From CAYRVX01 sp964642165 (GTDB taxonomy: Bacteria; Planctomycetota; Phycisphaerae; SM23-33), in NCBI GenBank assembly GCA_964642165.1, contig CAZXOC010000016.1, positions 1 through 45,357 on the forward strand: DNA of 45,357 bases. The letters are read 5' to 3'. Position numbers and translations under genes: made by a program. Position 1 is the stretch's first letter; every line of letters starts with the position of its first letter. Of the stretch, positions 34,336 to 42,640 are shown one piece after another. The notes beneath the pieces were generated by a model that was not told the DNA's origin, ran no database searches, and was given only the letters and a program-made list of their open reading frames with translations.

Positions 34336-35790
34336 ATGGTCGAAGCAACGGAGAACCTCAAGCGAATCGCCATCGAGCCCGTCACCCGCGTCGAGGGGCA
34401 CGGGAAGGTCTCGATCCTCCTCGACGAGAAGAACGAGGTCAAGCAGGCGCGGCTCCACATCGTGGAGTTCCGCGGCTTCGAGCGATTCATCCAGGGCCGC
34501 CCCTTCTGGGAAGTGCCCGTCCTCGTCCAGCGCCTCTGCGGCATCTGCCCGGTGAGCCACCACCTCGCCGCCGCCAAGGCCATGGACCGCATCGTCGGCG
34601 GCGAGAGGCTTACCCCCACGGCCGAGAAAATGCGCCGGCTCATGCACTACGGGCAGATCCTCCAGAGCCACGCCCTGCACTTCTTCCACCTGTGCTCGCC
34701 GGACCTGCTGTTCGGCTTCGACGCCGACCCGGCCATCCGCAACGTGATCGGCGTCGCCAAGGACGAGCGGTACAAGCACCTGGCCGTCCAGGGCGTCCTG
34801 CTTCGGAAGTACGGGCAGGAGATCATCCTGCGTACGGCCGGGAAGAAAATCCACGGCACGGGCGCGATCCCCGGCGGGATCAACAAGAACCTCTCCATCG
34901 AGGAGCGCGACGAGCTGCTGGCGGACCTGGACCGGACCCTCGAGTGGGCCCGCGGGGCGGTGAAGGTCGCCAAGGACTACACCGTCGAGCACCTGGAGGA
35001 GCTGAGGGACTTCGGGTCGTTCCCGTCGAACCACCTGTCGCTGATCCGCGCCGACGGCGCGATGGACCTCTACGACGGCAACCTCCGCGCCATCGACGCC
35101 GAGGGCAACACGATCTTCGACCACGTGGCGCCGGGCGAGTACCTCGACTACATCGCCGAGGAGGTCCGCTCCTGGTCGTACATGAAGTTCCCCTTCATCA
35201 AGTCCATCGGCCCGGAGGAGGGCTGGTACCGCGTCGGCCCGCTGGCGCGCGTCAACGCCTGCGACTTCATCGACACGCCCGAGGCCGAGGCGGCGCGCCG
35301 GGAGTTCATGGCCGTCACGGACGGCAAGCCGAGCCCCGTCACGATGGCCTACCACTGGGCCCGGATGATCGAGCTGCTGCACTCGGTGGAGAAGATCGCG
35401 GAGCTGCTGCACGACGCGGACCTCCAGGGCGACGAGCTGGTGGTGACCGGCGAGCGCCGCGGCGAGGCGGTCGGGCTGCTCGAGGCCCCGCGAGGCACGC
35501 TGTTCCATCACTACCGGGTCAACGACGACGACCAGGTCGTGATGGCGAACCTCATCGTCTCGACGACCAACAACAACGAGCCGATGAACCGCGCCGTCCA
35601 GGGCGTCTGCCGGGACCACCTCTCCGGCAAGCCGGAGATCACCGAGGCCCTGCTGAATCACGTGGAAGTGGCCATTCGCGCCTACGACCCGTGCCTGTCC
35701 TGCGCGACCCACGCGCTCGGCAAGATGCCGCTCGTCGCCGAGCTGTACGACGCCGCGGGCCGGCTGGTCGACAAGAAGGCCAAGGGATGA
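34336..35790 (+). CDS. hoxH: [NiFe]-hydrogenase large subunit HoxH
   Basis: A 484-residue catalytic subunit holding the NiFe(CN)2CO centre. The four Ni-ligand cysteines are in L1 (RLCGICPVSHH) and L2 (DPCLSCATH). IEPVTRVEGHGKV is the conserved N-terminal strand. After the L2 His comes a 25-residue tail (ALGKMPLVAEL onwards) that would be removed by the endopeptidase encoded next. The presence of the tail confirms that the precursor form is encoded. The gene's stop overlaps the protease start in an ATGA junction. No hyp assembly genes are in the window, so they must lie elsewhere. Confidence 0.96.
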   Translation: MVEATENLKRIAIEPVTRVEGHGKVSILLDEKNEVKQARLHIVEFRGFERFIQGRPFWEVPVLVQRLCGICPVSHHLAAAKAMDRIVGGERLTPTAEKMRRLMHYGQILQSHALHFFHLCSPDLLFGFDADPAIRNVIGVAKDERYKHLAVQGVLLRKYGQEIILRTAGKKIHGTGAIPGGINKNLSIEERDELLADLDRTLEWARGAVKVAKDYTVEHLEELRDFGSFPSNHLSLIRADGAMDLYDGNLRAIDAEGNTIFDHVAPGEYLDYIAEEVRSWSYMKFPFIKSIGPEEGWYRVGPLARVNACDFIDTPEAEAARREFMAVTDGKPSPVTMAYHWARMIELLHSVEKIAELLHDADLQGDELVVTGERRGEAVGLLEAPRGTLFHHYRVNDDDQVVMANLIVSTTNNNEPMNRAVQGVCRDHLSGKPEITEALLNHVEVAIRAYDPCLSCATHALGKMPLVAELYDAAGRLVDKKAKG

Positions 35791-36317
35791 ACGACGCAGC
35801 CACCGTGCTGGTGATCGGCTACGGCAACCCCGGGCGGCGCGACGACGGGCTGGGCCCAGCGCTGGCCGAACGCCTCCAGGAGCTCCGCCTGCCGGGCGTG
35901 GACGTCGACGCCGACTACCAGCTCACGGTGGAGGACGCGGCGGCCGCCGCAGAGCACGACGTGGTCGTCTTCGCCGACGCCGCCCAGGCCGGTCCCGAGC
36001 CGTTCTTCTTCCGGCGCGTCGAGCCCCGCGGCGAGCTGGGCTTCTCCAGCCACGGCTGCGAGCCCCCCGCCTTGCTCGCCCTGGCACGCGACCTGTTCGA
36101 CGCCCACGCGAGGGCGTATATTCTCGGGATACGAGGCTACGAGTTCGACGAGTTCGGCGAGAGCCTGTCCAGCCGGGCGAAGGACAACCTGGCGGCCGCA
36201 ACGGAGTTCCTCCTCGACGTGCTGCGCAGCCGCTCGTTCGACGACGCGGCCGGGCGCTTCGCCGGGGACAGGGCCGCTGCCGACGAGGGAACATCATGCA
36301 AGACGCAGAACACGTGA
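35787..36317 (+). CDS. hoxW: hydrogenase maturation endopeptidase HoxW/HyaD-like
   Basis: A 176-residue protease expected to clip the C-terminal tail of HoxH once nickel is inserted. The family pattern is VIGYGNPGRRDDGLGPAL, where Asp20 takes the place of the usual nickel-binding Glu. FADAAQAGPEPF (second ligand Asp) and FSSHGCEPPALLALA (ligand His) follow. The C-terminal 35 residues continue beyond the usual domain and overlap the response-regulator gene. The start codon overlaps the hoxH stop by four bases, so translation is coupled. Confidence 0.9.
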   Translation: MNDAATVLVIGYGNPGRRDDGLGPALAERLQELRLPGVDVDADYQLTVEDAAAAAEHDVVVFADAAQAGPEPFFFRRVEPRGELGFSSHGCEPPALLALARDLFDAHARAYILGIRGYEFDEFGESLSSRAKDNLAAATEFLLDVLRSRSFDDAAGRFAGDRAAADEGTSCKTQNT

Positions 36318-36673
36318 TCCTGTTTGTGGACGACGACCAGGACGTTCTGGACGGGATGCGGCTGATCCTGGAGAGTCACGGCTACGCCATGGTGGAGGCC
36401 CACACGGCCGAGGAGGGCCTGCGGATCTACAAGGAGCGGAAGCCCGACCTGCTGATCGTCGACCTGATGATGGAGGAGGTCGACGCCGGCACGCACCTGG
36501 TGACGGAGCTGCGGGCGTTGGGCGACACGCCGCCGATCTACATGCTCAGCAGCGTCGGTGACGGGTTGAGCCTCCAGACCGACACGACGCAGTTGGGCCT
36601 CGCCGGCGTGCTCCAGAAACCCGTCGACCCCCAGGTCCTCCTGACCCTCCTGAAGGCCAAGCTCGGCGCCTGA
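36296..36673 (+). CDS. single-domain response regulator
   Basis: A 125-residue CheY-like receiver with no output domain. The acidic pocket is VDDDQD, the phosphoacceptor is Asp56 in LLIVDLMMEE, the switch Ser is in YMLSSVG and the conserved Lys is in LQKPVDP. It overlaps the 3' end of the hydrogenase protease gene by 22 bases, with GAGGGA upstream of ATG 36296. No histidine kinase is in the window, so its partner and target are unknown. Its place in the operon suggests a link to hydrogen or redox metabolism, which is inference. Confidence 0.92.
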   Translation: MQDAEHVILFVDDDQDVLDGMRLILESHGYAMVEAHTAEEGLRIYKERKPDLLIVDLMMEEVDAGTHLVTELRALGDTPPIYMLSSVGDGLSLQTDTTQLGLAGVLQKPVDPQVLLTLLKAKLGA

Positions 36674-36708
36674 GGCCTGTCCGCCCACACCCCGATCGCC
36701 AGACCCCC

Positions 36709-36732
36709 GCGCCCGGAGCGCCTCCCGGGTGC
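36709..36732 (+). terminator. hairpin after the hydrogenase operon
   Basis: GCGCCCGG (36709-36716) pairs with CCGGGTGC (36725-36732), with one G-T pair and an eight-base loop. It lies 35 bases after the response-regulator stop. No T tract follows, so it is at best a weak or factor-assisted terminator. Confidence 0.35.
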
Positions 36733-36742
36733 ATCTGCCTCC

Positions 36743-36789
36743 TCCCTTCGGTATACTCTCCCCTGGCAGGCGCCCTCGGGCCGAAGGGA
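36743..36789 (+). promoter_or_regulatory. promoter flanked by a nine-base perfect inverted repeat
   Basis: TATACT at 36752-36757 is a good -10 element; the -35 (GTGCAT at 36729-36734) is weak. TCCCTTCGG (36743-36751) and CCGAAGGGA (36781-36789) are perfect inverted repeats 29 bases apart. The left arm abuts the -10. The right arm contains the AAGGGA ribosome binding site of the next gene. The repeat could be an operator for autoregulation, or in RNA a hairpin that hides the ribosome binding site. Confidence 0.5.
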
Positions 36790-36796
36790 AGTGGCC

Positions 36797-37987
36797 ATGC
36801 TCACGGAGCAGGAACTCCTGGTCCTCATGCGAGACGTGGAGTCGGATCGCGTCGAGAGGACGGTCTCGACGACCGATACGGCCAAGTTCTGCGAGGCGAT
36901 CTGCGCGTTCGCCAACGACCTTCCCCACCATCGTCTGCCCGGGTATCTGCTCGTCGGCGTGCGGGACGACGGGCGCCCGAGCGGGCTGGAAGTCACCGAC
37001 CGGCTTCTGCTCAACCTCGCGGCCGCGCGATCCGACGGGAACATCCAGCCGCTGCCCGCCATGAACGTCTCGAAGCACACGCTTTCGACGGGTGAGGGCG
37101 ACGTCGCCGTCGTGGAAGTGCTGCCCTCGGACCTGCCTCCGGTACGCTACAAGGGGCGCGTCCACATCCGCGTCGGCCCGCGCCGCGCTATCGCCGGCGA
37201 GGCCGAGGAACGCATGCTCACGGAGCGTCGCACGGCCGTCTCGCGGACGTTCGACGCGCGGGCGTGCCCGGACTGCCGGCTGGGCGACCTCGTCCTGGAC
37301 CTGTTCCTGGTCACGTACCGCTCGGGGGCGCTCGCACCCGAGCTCCTGGAGGAGAACGCCCGCGACGTTCGAGAGCAGATGGCGTCGCTGCGGTTCTACG
37401 ACCTCCGTCGGGGCTGCGCCACGTTCGCCGGGGCGCTGCTGTTGGCGAAGGATCCCCGTCGATGGGTTCCGGGGGCCTACGTGCAGTTCGTGCGGTTCGG
37501 GGGAACGGAGTTGACCGACGACCCGCTCGACGAACGGGCGTTCTCAGGAGACCTGCTGACCGTCCTGCGGGAGCTGGACGCGTTTGTCTCGGTCGGGATC
37601 GAGGCGCGCCCCGAAGGGGCATCGGCTCTGCGCGAGGAGAAGGTCGCGGCCTACCCCGCGGCGGCGCTTCGGGAGATGCTGATGAACGCGGTGATGCACC
37701 GCGACTACGAGTCGAACGCTCCCATCCGCTTTCACTGGTTCGGCGACCGGGTCGAGATCCAGAACCCCGGCGGGCTCTACGGCCTGGCCACGCCGGAGAA
37801 CTTCCCGCGCCAGACCGATTACCGCAACCCGGTGATCGCCGAGGCGATGAAGGCGCTGGGGTACGTGAACAAGTTCGGCCGGGGGGTGCTTCGCGCGCAG
37901 CATGCGCTGGCTGCCAACGGGAGCCCGCCGGCCGAATTCGTCTTCGAGCCCACGCACTTCCTGGCCACGATCCAGAGGCGCCCATGA
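36797..37987 (+). CDS. AlbA_2 (Schlafen-like) protein with GHKL-type ATP-binding domain
   Basis: A 396-residue cytoplasmic protein. Residues about 25-145 form an AlbA_2/Schlafen-type nucleic-acid-binding domain: GYLLVGVRDDGRPSGLEV, then VVEVLPSDLPPVRYKGRVHI and RVGPRRA. Residues about 290-396 match the RecG-related ATP-binding domain (HATPase_c_4): REMLMNAVMHRDYESNAPI, RVEIQNPGGLYG and NKFGRGVLRA. Such proteins are often annotated as transcriptional regulators or putative helicases, but few are characterised. ATG 36797 is preferred to GTG 36791, which sits too close to AAGGGA. The stop overlaps the ParA start by four bases (ATGA), so the two products probably work together. Confidence 0.85.
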   Translation: MLTEQELLVLMRDVESDRVERTVSTTDTAKFCEAICAFANDLPHHRLPGYLLVGVRDDGRPSGLEVTDRLLLNLAAARSDGNIQPLPAMNVSKHTLSTGEGDVAVVEVLPSDLPPVRYKGRVHIRVGPRRAIAGEAEERMLTERRTAVSRTFDARACPDCRLGDLVLDLFLVTYRSGALAPELLEENARDVREQMASLRFYDLRRGCATFAGALLLAKDPRRWVPGAYVQFVRFGGTELTDDPLDERAFSGDLLTVLRELDAFVSVGIEARPEGASALREEKVAAYPAAALREMLMNAVMHRDYESNAPIRFHWFGDRVEIQNPGGLYGLATPENFPRQTDYRNPVIAEAMKALGYVNKFGRGVLRAQHALAANGSPPAEFVFEPTHFLATIQRRP

Positions 37988-38982
37988 AGACGATCGCCTT
38001 CTTCAACAACAAGGGCGGGGTCGGCAAGACTTCGCTCGTCCACCACCTGGCCTGGATGTACGCCGAGCTGGGCGTCCACGTGATCGCCGCGGACTTCGAC
38101 CCCCAGGCGAACCTCACCTCCATGTTCCTCCCGGAGGAGCGACTCGAGGAGCTCTGGCCCGACGGCGAGCACCCCGACAGCGTGCTGGGCGCCGTGGCCC
38201 CGATCCTGCGGGGGCTGGGCGACGTCAAAACGCCTCACGTGGAGCCGGTCGCCGAGCGGCTCGGGCTGATCGCCGGCGACCTGGGGTTGTCGCGGTTTGA
38301 GGCCCGGCTGTCGTCCGCCTGGCCGGGCTGCATGGACCAGGACGAGGCCGACTTCCGCGCCGTCTCCTCGTTCCATCGCCTCCTCGCCGGCGCCGCCTCC
38401 GCCAGCGGCGCGGAGCTGGCCCTGATCGACGTGGGCCCCAACCTCGGCGCCATCAACCGCTCGGCGATCCTCGCGGCCAACTACGTCGCCGTTCCCCTGG
38501 CGTCGGACCTTTTCTCCCTCCAGGGCCTCAGGAACCTCGGCCCCACGCTCCGGGAATGGCGGCAGCAGTGGGGAGACCGGCTCGAGCGGCGCCCCGGCGA
38601 TCCGTCGCTGCTCCTGCCGGCCGCCGACATGAGGCCGATCGGCTACATCGTCCTGCAGCACGCTTTCCGGGCCGACCGGCCCGTGCAGGCCTACGGCAGG
38701 TGGGCGGAGCGGATCCCGGCCGTCTATCGCTCCGAGGTCCTGGGCGAGCCCCCCGGCGGAGCGGCGGAGGAGGACCCGAACTGCCTGGCGATGCTGAAGC
38801 ACTACCGAAGCCTCATGCCGATGGCCCAGGACGCCCTGAAGCCCATGTTTCACCTCAAGGCGGCGGACGGCGCCCTCGGCGCGCACAGCCACGCCGTCCG
38901 GGCATGCTTCGAGGACTTCGAGAAGCTGGCGCTGAGCATCGCGGCCAGGTGCGAGGTGGGCGTGTCCGGCTCCACCGCCTGA
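37984..38982 (+). CDS. ParA-family ATPase
   Basis: A 332-residue deviant-Walker ATPase. The P-loop is NNKGGVGKTSLVHHLAW with signature Lys10 and Lys15, and Walker A' is ADFDPQANLTSMF. LIDVGPNLGAINRSAI is the Walker B-like strand and VAVPLASDLFSLQGL follows as in ParA/Soj. No ParB or centromere-like repeats are nearby, so classical DNA partitioning is unlikely to be its only role. It is coupled to the AlbA_2 protein by a four-base overlap. An aldo/keto reductase follows 38 bases later and may be read through. Confidence 0.88.
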   Translation: MKTIAFFNNKGGVGKTSLVHHLAWMYAELGVHVIAADFDPQANLTSMFLPEERLEELWPDGEHPDSVLGAVAPILRGLGDVKTPHVEPVAERLGLIAGDLGLSRFEARLSSAWPGCMDQDEADFRAVSSFHRLLAGAASASGAELALIDVGPNLGAINRSAILAANYVAVPLASDLFSLQGLRNLGPTLREWRQQWGDRLERRPGDPSLLLPAADMRPIGYIVLQHAFRADRPVQAYGRWAERIPAVYRSEVLGEPPGGAAEEDPNCLAMLKHYRSLMPMAQDALKPMFHLKAADGALGAHSHAVRACFEDFEKLALSIAARCEVGVSGSTA

Positions 38983-39020
38983 GCGGGGCGAGCCGGCAGG
39001 TCGCAGCGGAGGGCGTCGCG

Positions 39021-39998
39021 ATGAGGTACATCGAACTGCCCGGGACGGACATCTCGCCGTCCGTCGTGGGCCTGGGGACGGGAAGCTACGGGACGGTCAT
39101 TCCCGAGGACACGGCGTTCGAGTTGATGGACCGGTACGTGGAGCGCGGCGGCAACCATATCGACACGGCGCACGTCTACGCCGCGTGGGTCGAGGGCGGC
39201 TGGGGGGCGAGCGAGCGGGCGATCGGCACGTGGCTGGCCTCGCGCGGCGCGCGGCGGCGGATCGTCCTCGCGACGAAGGGCGCCCACCACGACATCGAGA
39301 CCGGCGAGAAGCGCATGACGCGCGAGGCGATCCGGCAGGACCTGCACGAAAGCCTCGACCGCCTGGGCACGGATCGCGTCGAGCTGTACTGGCTGCACCG
39401 CGACGATCCCGACGTGCCGGTCGGCGAGATCCTCTCCTGGCTGAACGAGCACCTCGACGCGGGCCTGGTCCGCGCGATCGGCTGCTCGAACTGGACGGTC
39501 GCGCGCCAGCGCGAGGCGGCGGCATGGGCACGGGCCCGCGGCGTCGTGGGCTTCTGCGCCAGCCAGGTCCGCTGGAGCCTCGCCGAGCACCACCTGCCGC
39601 CGGGCGACACGGGCTCGGGCATGGTGACCATGGACACCCCCGCGCTGGCCTACCACCGCGAGACGCACGTGCCGGTCGTCGCCTACTCGTCGCAGGGGCG
39701 GGGCTTCTTCTCCGGCAAGTACGCTCCCGGCGTCGCCCCCGACGCCCCCGGCGTGCGGAAGGACGTCCTCGCCCAGTACGGCACGGAGGCCAACTTCCGC
39801 CGCCTCGCCGCCGCCCGCGAGATCGCCGCCGCCCGGGGCTGCTCGCCCAACCAGGTCGCCCTGGCGTGCCTCTTCCACCAGCCCTTCGACGTCTGTGCCC
39901 TGACGGGCGCCCGCACCGTGGCGCAGCTCGCGGACTCCTGTGCGGCCGCGGAGCTGGCCCTGACGCCGCAGGAGCTCGCGAAACTCAACGCCGGCTGA
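39021..39998 (+). CDS. aldo/keto reductase
   Basis: A 325-residue NAD(P)H-dependent oxidoreductase of the aldo/keto reductase superfamily. Visible features are VVGLGTGSYG at the N terminus and HIDTAHVYAAWVEGGWGASE with the catalytic Asp and Tyr. VLATKGAHHD carries the catalytic Lys, RVELYWLHRDDP the His, and AIGCSNW the conserved substrate-loop Asn. PVVAYSSQGRGFFSG begins the cofactor loop. GGAGG stands nine bases before ATG 39021. In this sugar-rich setting a sugar or sugar-alcohol substrate is plausible but not shown. Confidence 0.92.
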   Translation: MRYIELPGTDISPSVVGLGTGSYGTVIPEDTAFELMDRYVERGGNHIDTAHVYAAWVEGGWGASERAIGTWLASRGARRRIVLATKGAHHDIETGEKRMTREAIRQDLHESLDRLGTDRVELYWLHRDDPDVPVGEILSWLNEHLDAGLVRAIGCSNWTVARQREAAAWARARGVVGFCASQVRWSLAEHHLPPGDTGSGMVTMDTPALAYHRETHVPVVAYSSQGRGFFSGKYAPGVAPDAPGVRKDVLAQYGTEANFRRLAAAREIAAARGCSPNQVALACLFHQPFDVCALTGARTVAQLADSCAAAELALTPQELAKLNAG

Positions 39999-40001
39999 GC
40001 C

Positions 40002-40625
40002 TCACTGCGGCAGGTGACATCCCCCGCCCCCGCGTTTCTCCAGGTAGCGCTGGTGGTACTCCTCGGCCTTCCAGAACGTCGCCGCGGGGGTGATCTCGGT
40101 GGCGATGGGGCGGCTGTGCTTGCCGGACTGCTCCAGCTTCGCCTTCGACGCCTCGGCGGCCGCCTGCTGCTCGGCGCTGTGGTGGAACACCGCCGAACGG
40201 TACTGCGTGCCGACGTCGGGGCCCTGGCGGTTGAGCTGCGTCGGGTCGTGGCAGGCCCAGAAGACGTCCAGGAGCTGCTCGAACGTCACCTTGGCCGGGT
40301 CGTAGATCACGCGAACGGCCTCGGCGTGGCCGCTGCGATCGGTGCAGACCTGCTTGTAGGTGGGCCGCTCGGCGTGCCCGCCGGTGTACCCGACGCACGT
40401 GCTGACGACGCCGGGGACGCGCTGGAACGTCGCCTCGACGCCCCAGAAGCACCCGGCGGCGAACGTGGCCTTCTCGTGGCCCTGGGCGCCGTCGGCGGCG
40501 TCCACCGCGGCGGCCCGGGGGTTATCCTGCTTGGGCTTGCCCATCGCACCTGCCTCTCCGCGCCGGTCGCAGCCTCCCAGGAGCGCCGCGGCGGCGATCA
40601 CGACCAGCACGTATGCCTCTCGCAT
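40002..40625 (-). CDS. msrA: peptide methionine sulfoxide reductase MsrA, lipoprotein form
   Basis: A 207-residue enzyme that reduces methionine-S-sulfoxide in proteins. The catalytic motif GCFWGVEATFQRVPGV, the segment VGYTGGHAERPTYKQVCTD, and HDPTQLNRQGPDVGTQYRSA are all typical. The N terminus is a lipoprotein signal with lipobox LLGGC, so the enzyme is anchored outside the cytoplasmic membrane. Its tail ends in GGGGCHLPQ, supplying a possible recycling Cys. The start is set at ATG 40625, four bases after AGAGGG. It is the last gene of the minus-strand run from the fucosidase and converges with the aldo/keto reductase, three bases apart. Confidence 0.93.
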   Translation of the reverse strand: MREAYVLVVIAAAALLGGCDRRGEAGAMGKPKQDNPRAAAVDAADGAQGHEKATFAAGCFWGVEATFQRVPGVVSTCVGYTGGHAERPTYKQVCTDRSGHAEAVRVIYDPAKVTFEQLLDVFWACHDPTQLNRQGPDVGTQYRSAVFHHSAEQQAAAEASKAKLEQSGKHSRPIATEITPAATFWKAEEYHQRYLEKRGGGGCHLPQ

Positions 40626-40686
40626 GCTACCCTCTTTCTGCGGTTGCATGGAATTGTAGGCGCCCGGCGCTGGCCCGCCGGGCCGG

Positions 40687-42621
40687 TCAGGGGGCCTTCC
40701 TGGCGGCGCGCGGCGTTCGCTTGCGGGGCGAGCCGGCCTGGGGGTCGTACGTGCCGGCCAGGATGGCCACCGTGCGGGCGGCGACGCGGCGGACGTACTC
40801 GTGCTTGTCCTGCCGGGCGGCCTTCAGCGCTTCGAGTGCCGGGCGCGCCGCCTCGGCGATGTCCTCCAGGGCCAGCGCGGCGTAGTGGCGGACGGATTCG
40901 TTCTTCGCGCCCCGCAGCTCCTTCACCAGGACGGGCAGGGCCTCCTTGGGCTTGCCGAGCTTGCAGACGCCGCGGGCCGCCGCGACCCGGACGCTCGCCG
41001 CGGTGTCCTTCAGCGCGCCCCGCAGCGCGGCTTCGGCCGCCGCCGCGCCCGCGCCCAGGTTGCCCAGGCCGTAGGCGGCCTGGTACCGCACGGCCGGGGC
41101 GCGGTCCCGCAGCGCCGTGACCAGTTCGCCGACGGCGTCCCGGCCGCGCTCGGCGGCCTCGCGAGCCCTGCGCACGCGCCGGACCGTCGCCCGGTTTTCC
41201 GGCTTCTGGAGCACGGCCCAGGGCGTGCCGCACGCGGCGGCCAGCGCGTTCAGCTCCGGCTCGGGGATCTCGCCCAGGTCGCCGGTGCGGTCCATCCACT
41301 CGACGAGCTTCGCGCGCAGCTCGCCGAGCAGCTCCCGGTGGGCCGGCGAGCCCGCGAGGTTCCGCAGCTCGTGCGGGTCGGCCGCCAGGTCGTAGAGCTC
41401 CTCGACGGGCCTCGTGGGCAGGAACGGCCGGGCCTGGGCCGCCGTCAGCTTGCCCGCGGCGAAGAGCTGCCGCATCGTGATCATGATCTGCTTGTGGTTC
41501 TTGTAGCGGTTGGGCTGCGCGTGCGGGCGGTGCGGGAAGAAGTTGCGGATGTACTTGTGGCGTTTCGTGCGGACGCAACGGATCCTCTCGACCGTCTCGT
41601 CGCAGCGGTCGCGGGCGGAGAAGGCGCACGTCCGCGGCGGCGTCGCGCCGAACAGGTCGCGCCCCTGGAGGTGCTTCGGCACGTCGATGCCGGCCAGACG
41701 CAGCGACGTGGGCGGGATGTCGATGTGCTCGACCAGCTCCTCGCAGGTGCCTCCGGCGGCGATGCCCGGCCCGCGGACGATCAGCGGGATGTGGATGCCG
41801 CCCTCGTAGAGGAACTGCTTGTCGCGGACGTGGCTGATGCCGTGGTCCGTCCAGAAGAAGATGACGGTGCTCTCCAGCAGGCCCTCGTCCGCGAGGCGCC
41901 GGACGATCCGCCCGACCTCGATGTCCGTCTGGATCACGGAGTTGAGGTACTTCGCCCAGTCGGCCCGCAGGACGGGGTGGTCCGGGTAGTACGGCGGCAG
42001 CTTCACCTTCGCCGGGTCCACCGGGTCGGGCACCTTCGCGCCGCGGTTCTTGCCGCCGCGGAGCTGAAGCTGCGCGAAGAACGGCTGGTCGGCCCGGCGC
42101 CCGGTCCAATCCGCGCCGTCGTAGACCTTCTTGTCCCAAACGAAGTTGTAGTCCGTTTTGCCGAAGCGGGCCTTCTTCCCGCGTTCGGCGGGGATCATGC
42201 CGCCGTTGGACGTGTGGTACCCGGCCCGCTGGAAGTACTCGGGGATGAGCCGGGCGTGCTCCGGCAGGCGGATCTTGACCGCGTCGCGAGACGAGCGGTG
42301 GTTGTGCACGCCGAGCGAGGTCTGGTACATGCCCGTGACCACGGCCGAGCGGCTTGGCGAGCAGACCGGGCAGGTGATGAACGCCCGCGTGAAGCGCGTG
42401 CCCTGGCGGGCGAGCCGGTCGATGTTCGGCGTGCGGATGGTCGTCTCGCCGTAGCAGCCCATGTGCGGCGACATGTCCTCCGCGCAGATCCAGAGGATGT
42501 TGGGTCTGCCCGAGGCTGTCCCGGCTGCGGCGCTCGCCTGTCCGGCGGCCCGTCCTCGCCGGCCGAGCCCCAGCGCCGCCGCCCCCAGCCCCACGCCTCG
42601 GAGAAACTCGCGTCGATCCAT
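40687..42621 (-). CDS. Tat-exported sulfatase fused to HEAT repeats
   Basis: A 644-residue protein. It has a twin-arginine signal (MDRREFLRGVGLGAAALGLG), then a type I sulfatase domain of about 440 residues. The metal site is ICAEDMSPHMGCYG and the formylglycine site is VCSPSRSAVVTG (Cys87). FFWTDHGISHVRDKQFLYEG is the second metal region. The last 150 residues form helical HEAT-like repeats, for example AVRYQAAYGLGNLGAGA, SVRVAAARGVCKLGKP and SVRHYAALALEDI. The repeats may bind a partner or the glycan. GAGGAGGC precedes ATG 42621. It lies 19 bases after the pRiA4b ORF-3-like gene on the same strand. Confidence 0.92.
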   Translation of the reverse strand: MDRREFLRGVGLGAAALGLGRRGRAAGQASAAAGTASGRPNILWICAEDMSPHMGCYGETTIRTPNIDRLARQGTRFTRAFITCPVCSPSRSAVVTGMYQTSLGVHNHRSSRDAVKIRLPEHARLIPEYFQRAGYHTSNGGMIPAERGKKARFGKTDYNFVWDKKVYDGADWTGRRADQPFFAQLQLRGGKNRGAKVPDPVDPAKVKLPPYYPDHPVLRADWAKYLNSVIQTDIEVGRIVRRLADEGLLESTVIFFWTDHGISHVRDKQFLYEGGIHIPLIVRGPGIAAGGTCEELVEHIDIPPTSLRLAGIDVPKHLQGRDLFGATPPRTCAFSARDRCDETVERIRCVRTKRHKYIRNFFPHRPHAQPNRYKNHKQIMITMRQLFAAGKLTAAQARPFLPTRPVEELYDLAADPHELRNLAGSPAHRELLGELRAKLVEWMDRTGDLGEIPEPELNALAAACGTPWAVLQKPENRATVRRVRRAREAAERGRDAVGELVTALRDRAPAVRYQAAYGLGNLGAGAAAAEAALRGALKDTAASVRVAAARGVCKLGKPKEALPVLVKELRGAKNESVRHYAALALEDIAEAARPALEALKAARQDKHEYVRRVAARTVAILAGTYDPQAGSPRKRTPRAARKAP

Positions 42622-42640
42622 GCCTGCCTCCTCGGTCCCG

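Noticed and set aside
36096..36122. Internal promoter in hoxW for the response regulator (TATATT at 36117)
   Set aside because: The -10 is acceptable, but no -35 at 16-18 bases fits, and an extended -10 is absent.
37984..38982. Chromosome or plasmid partition locus
   Set aside because: ParA is present, but there is no ParB gene and no repeated centromere-like sites in the flanks. The partner is an AlbA_2 protein.
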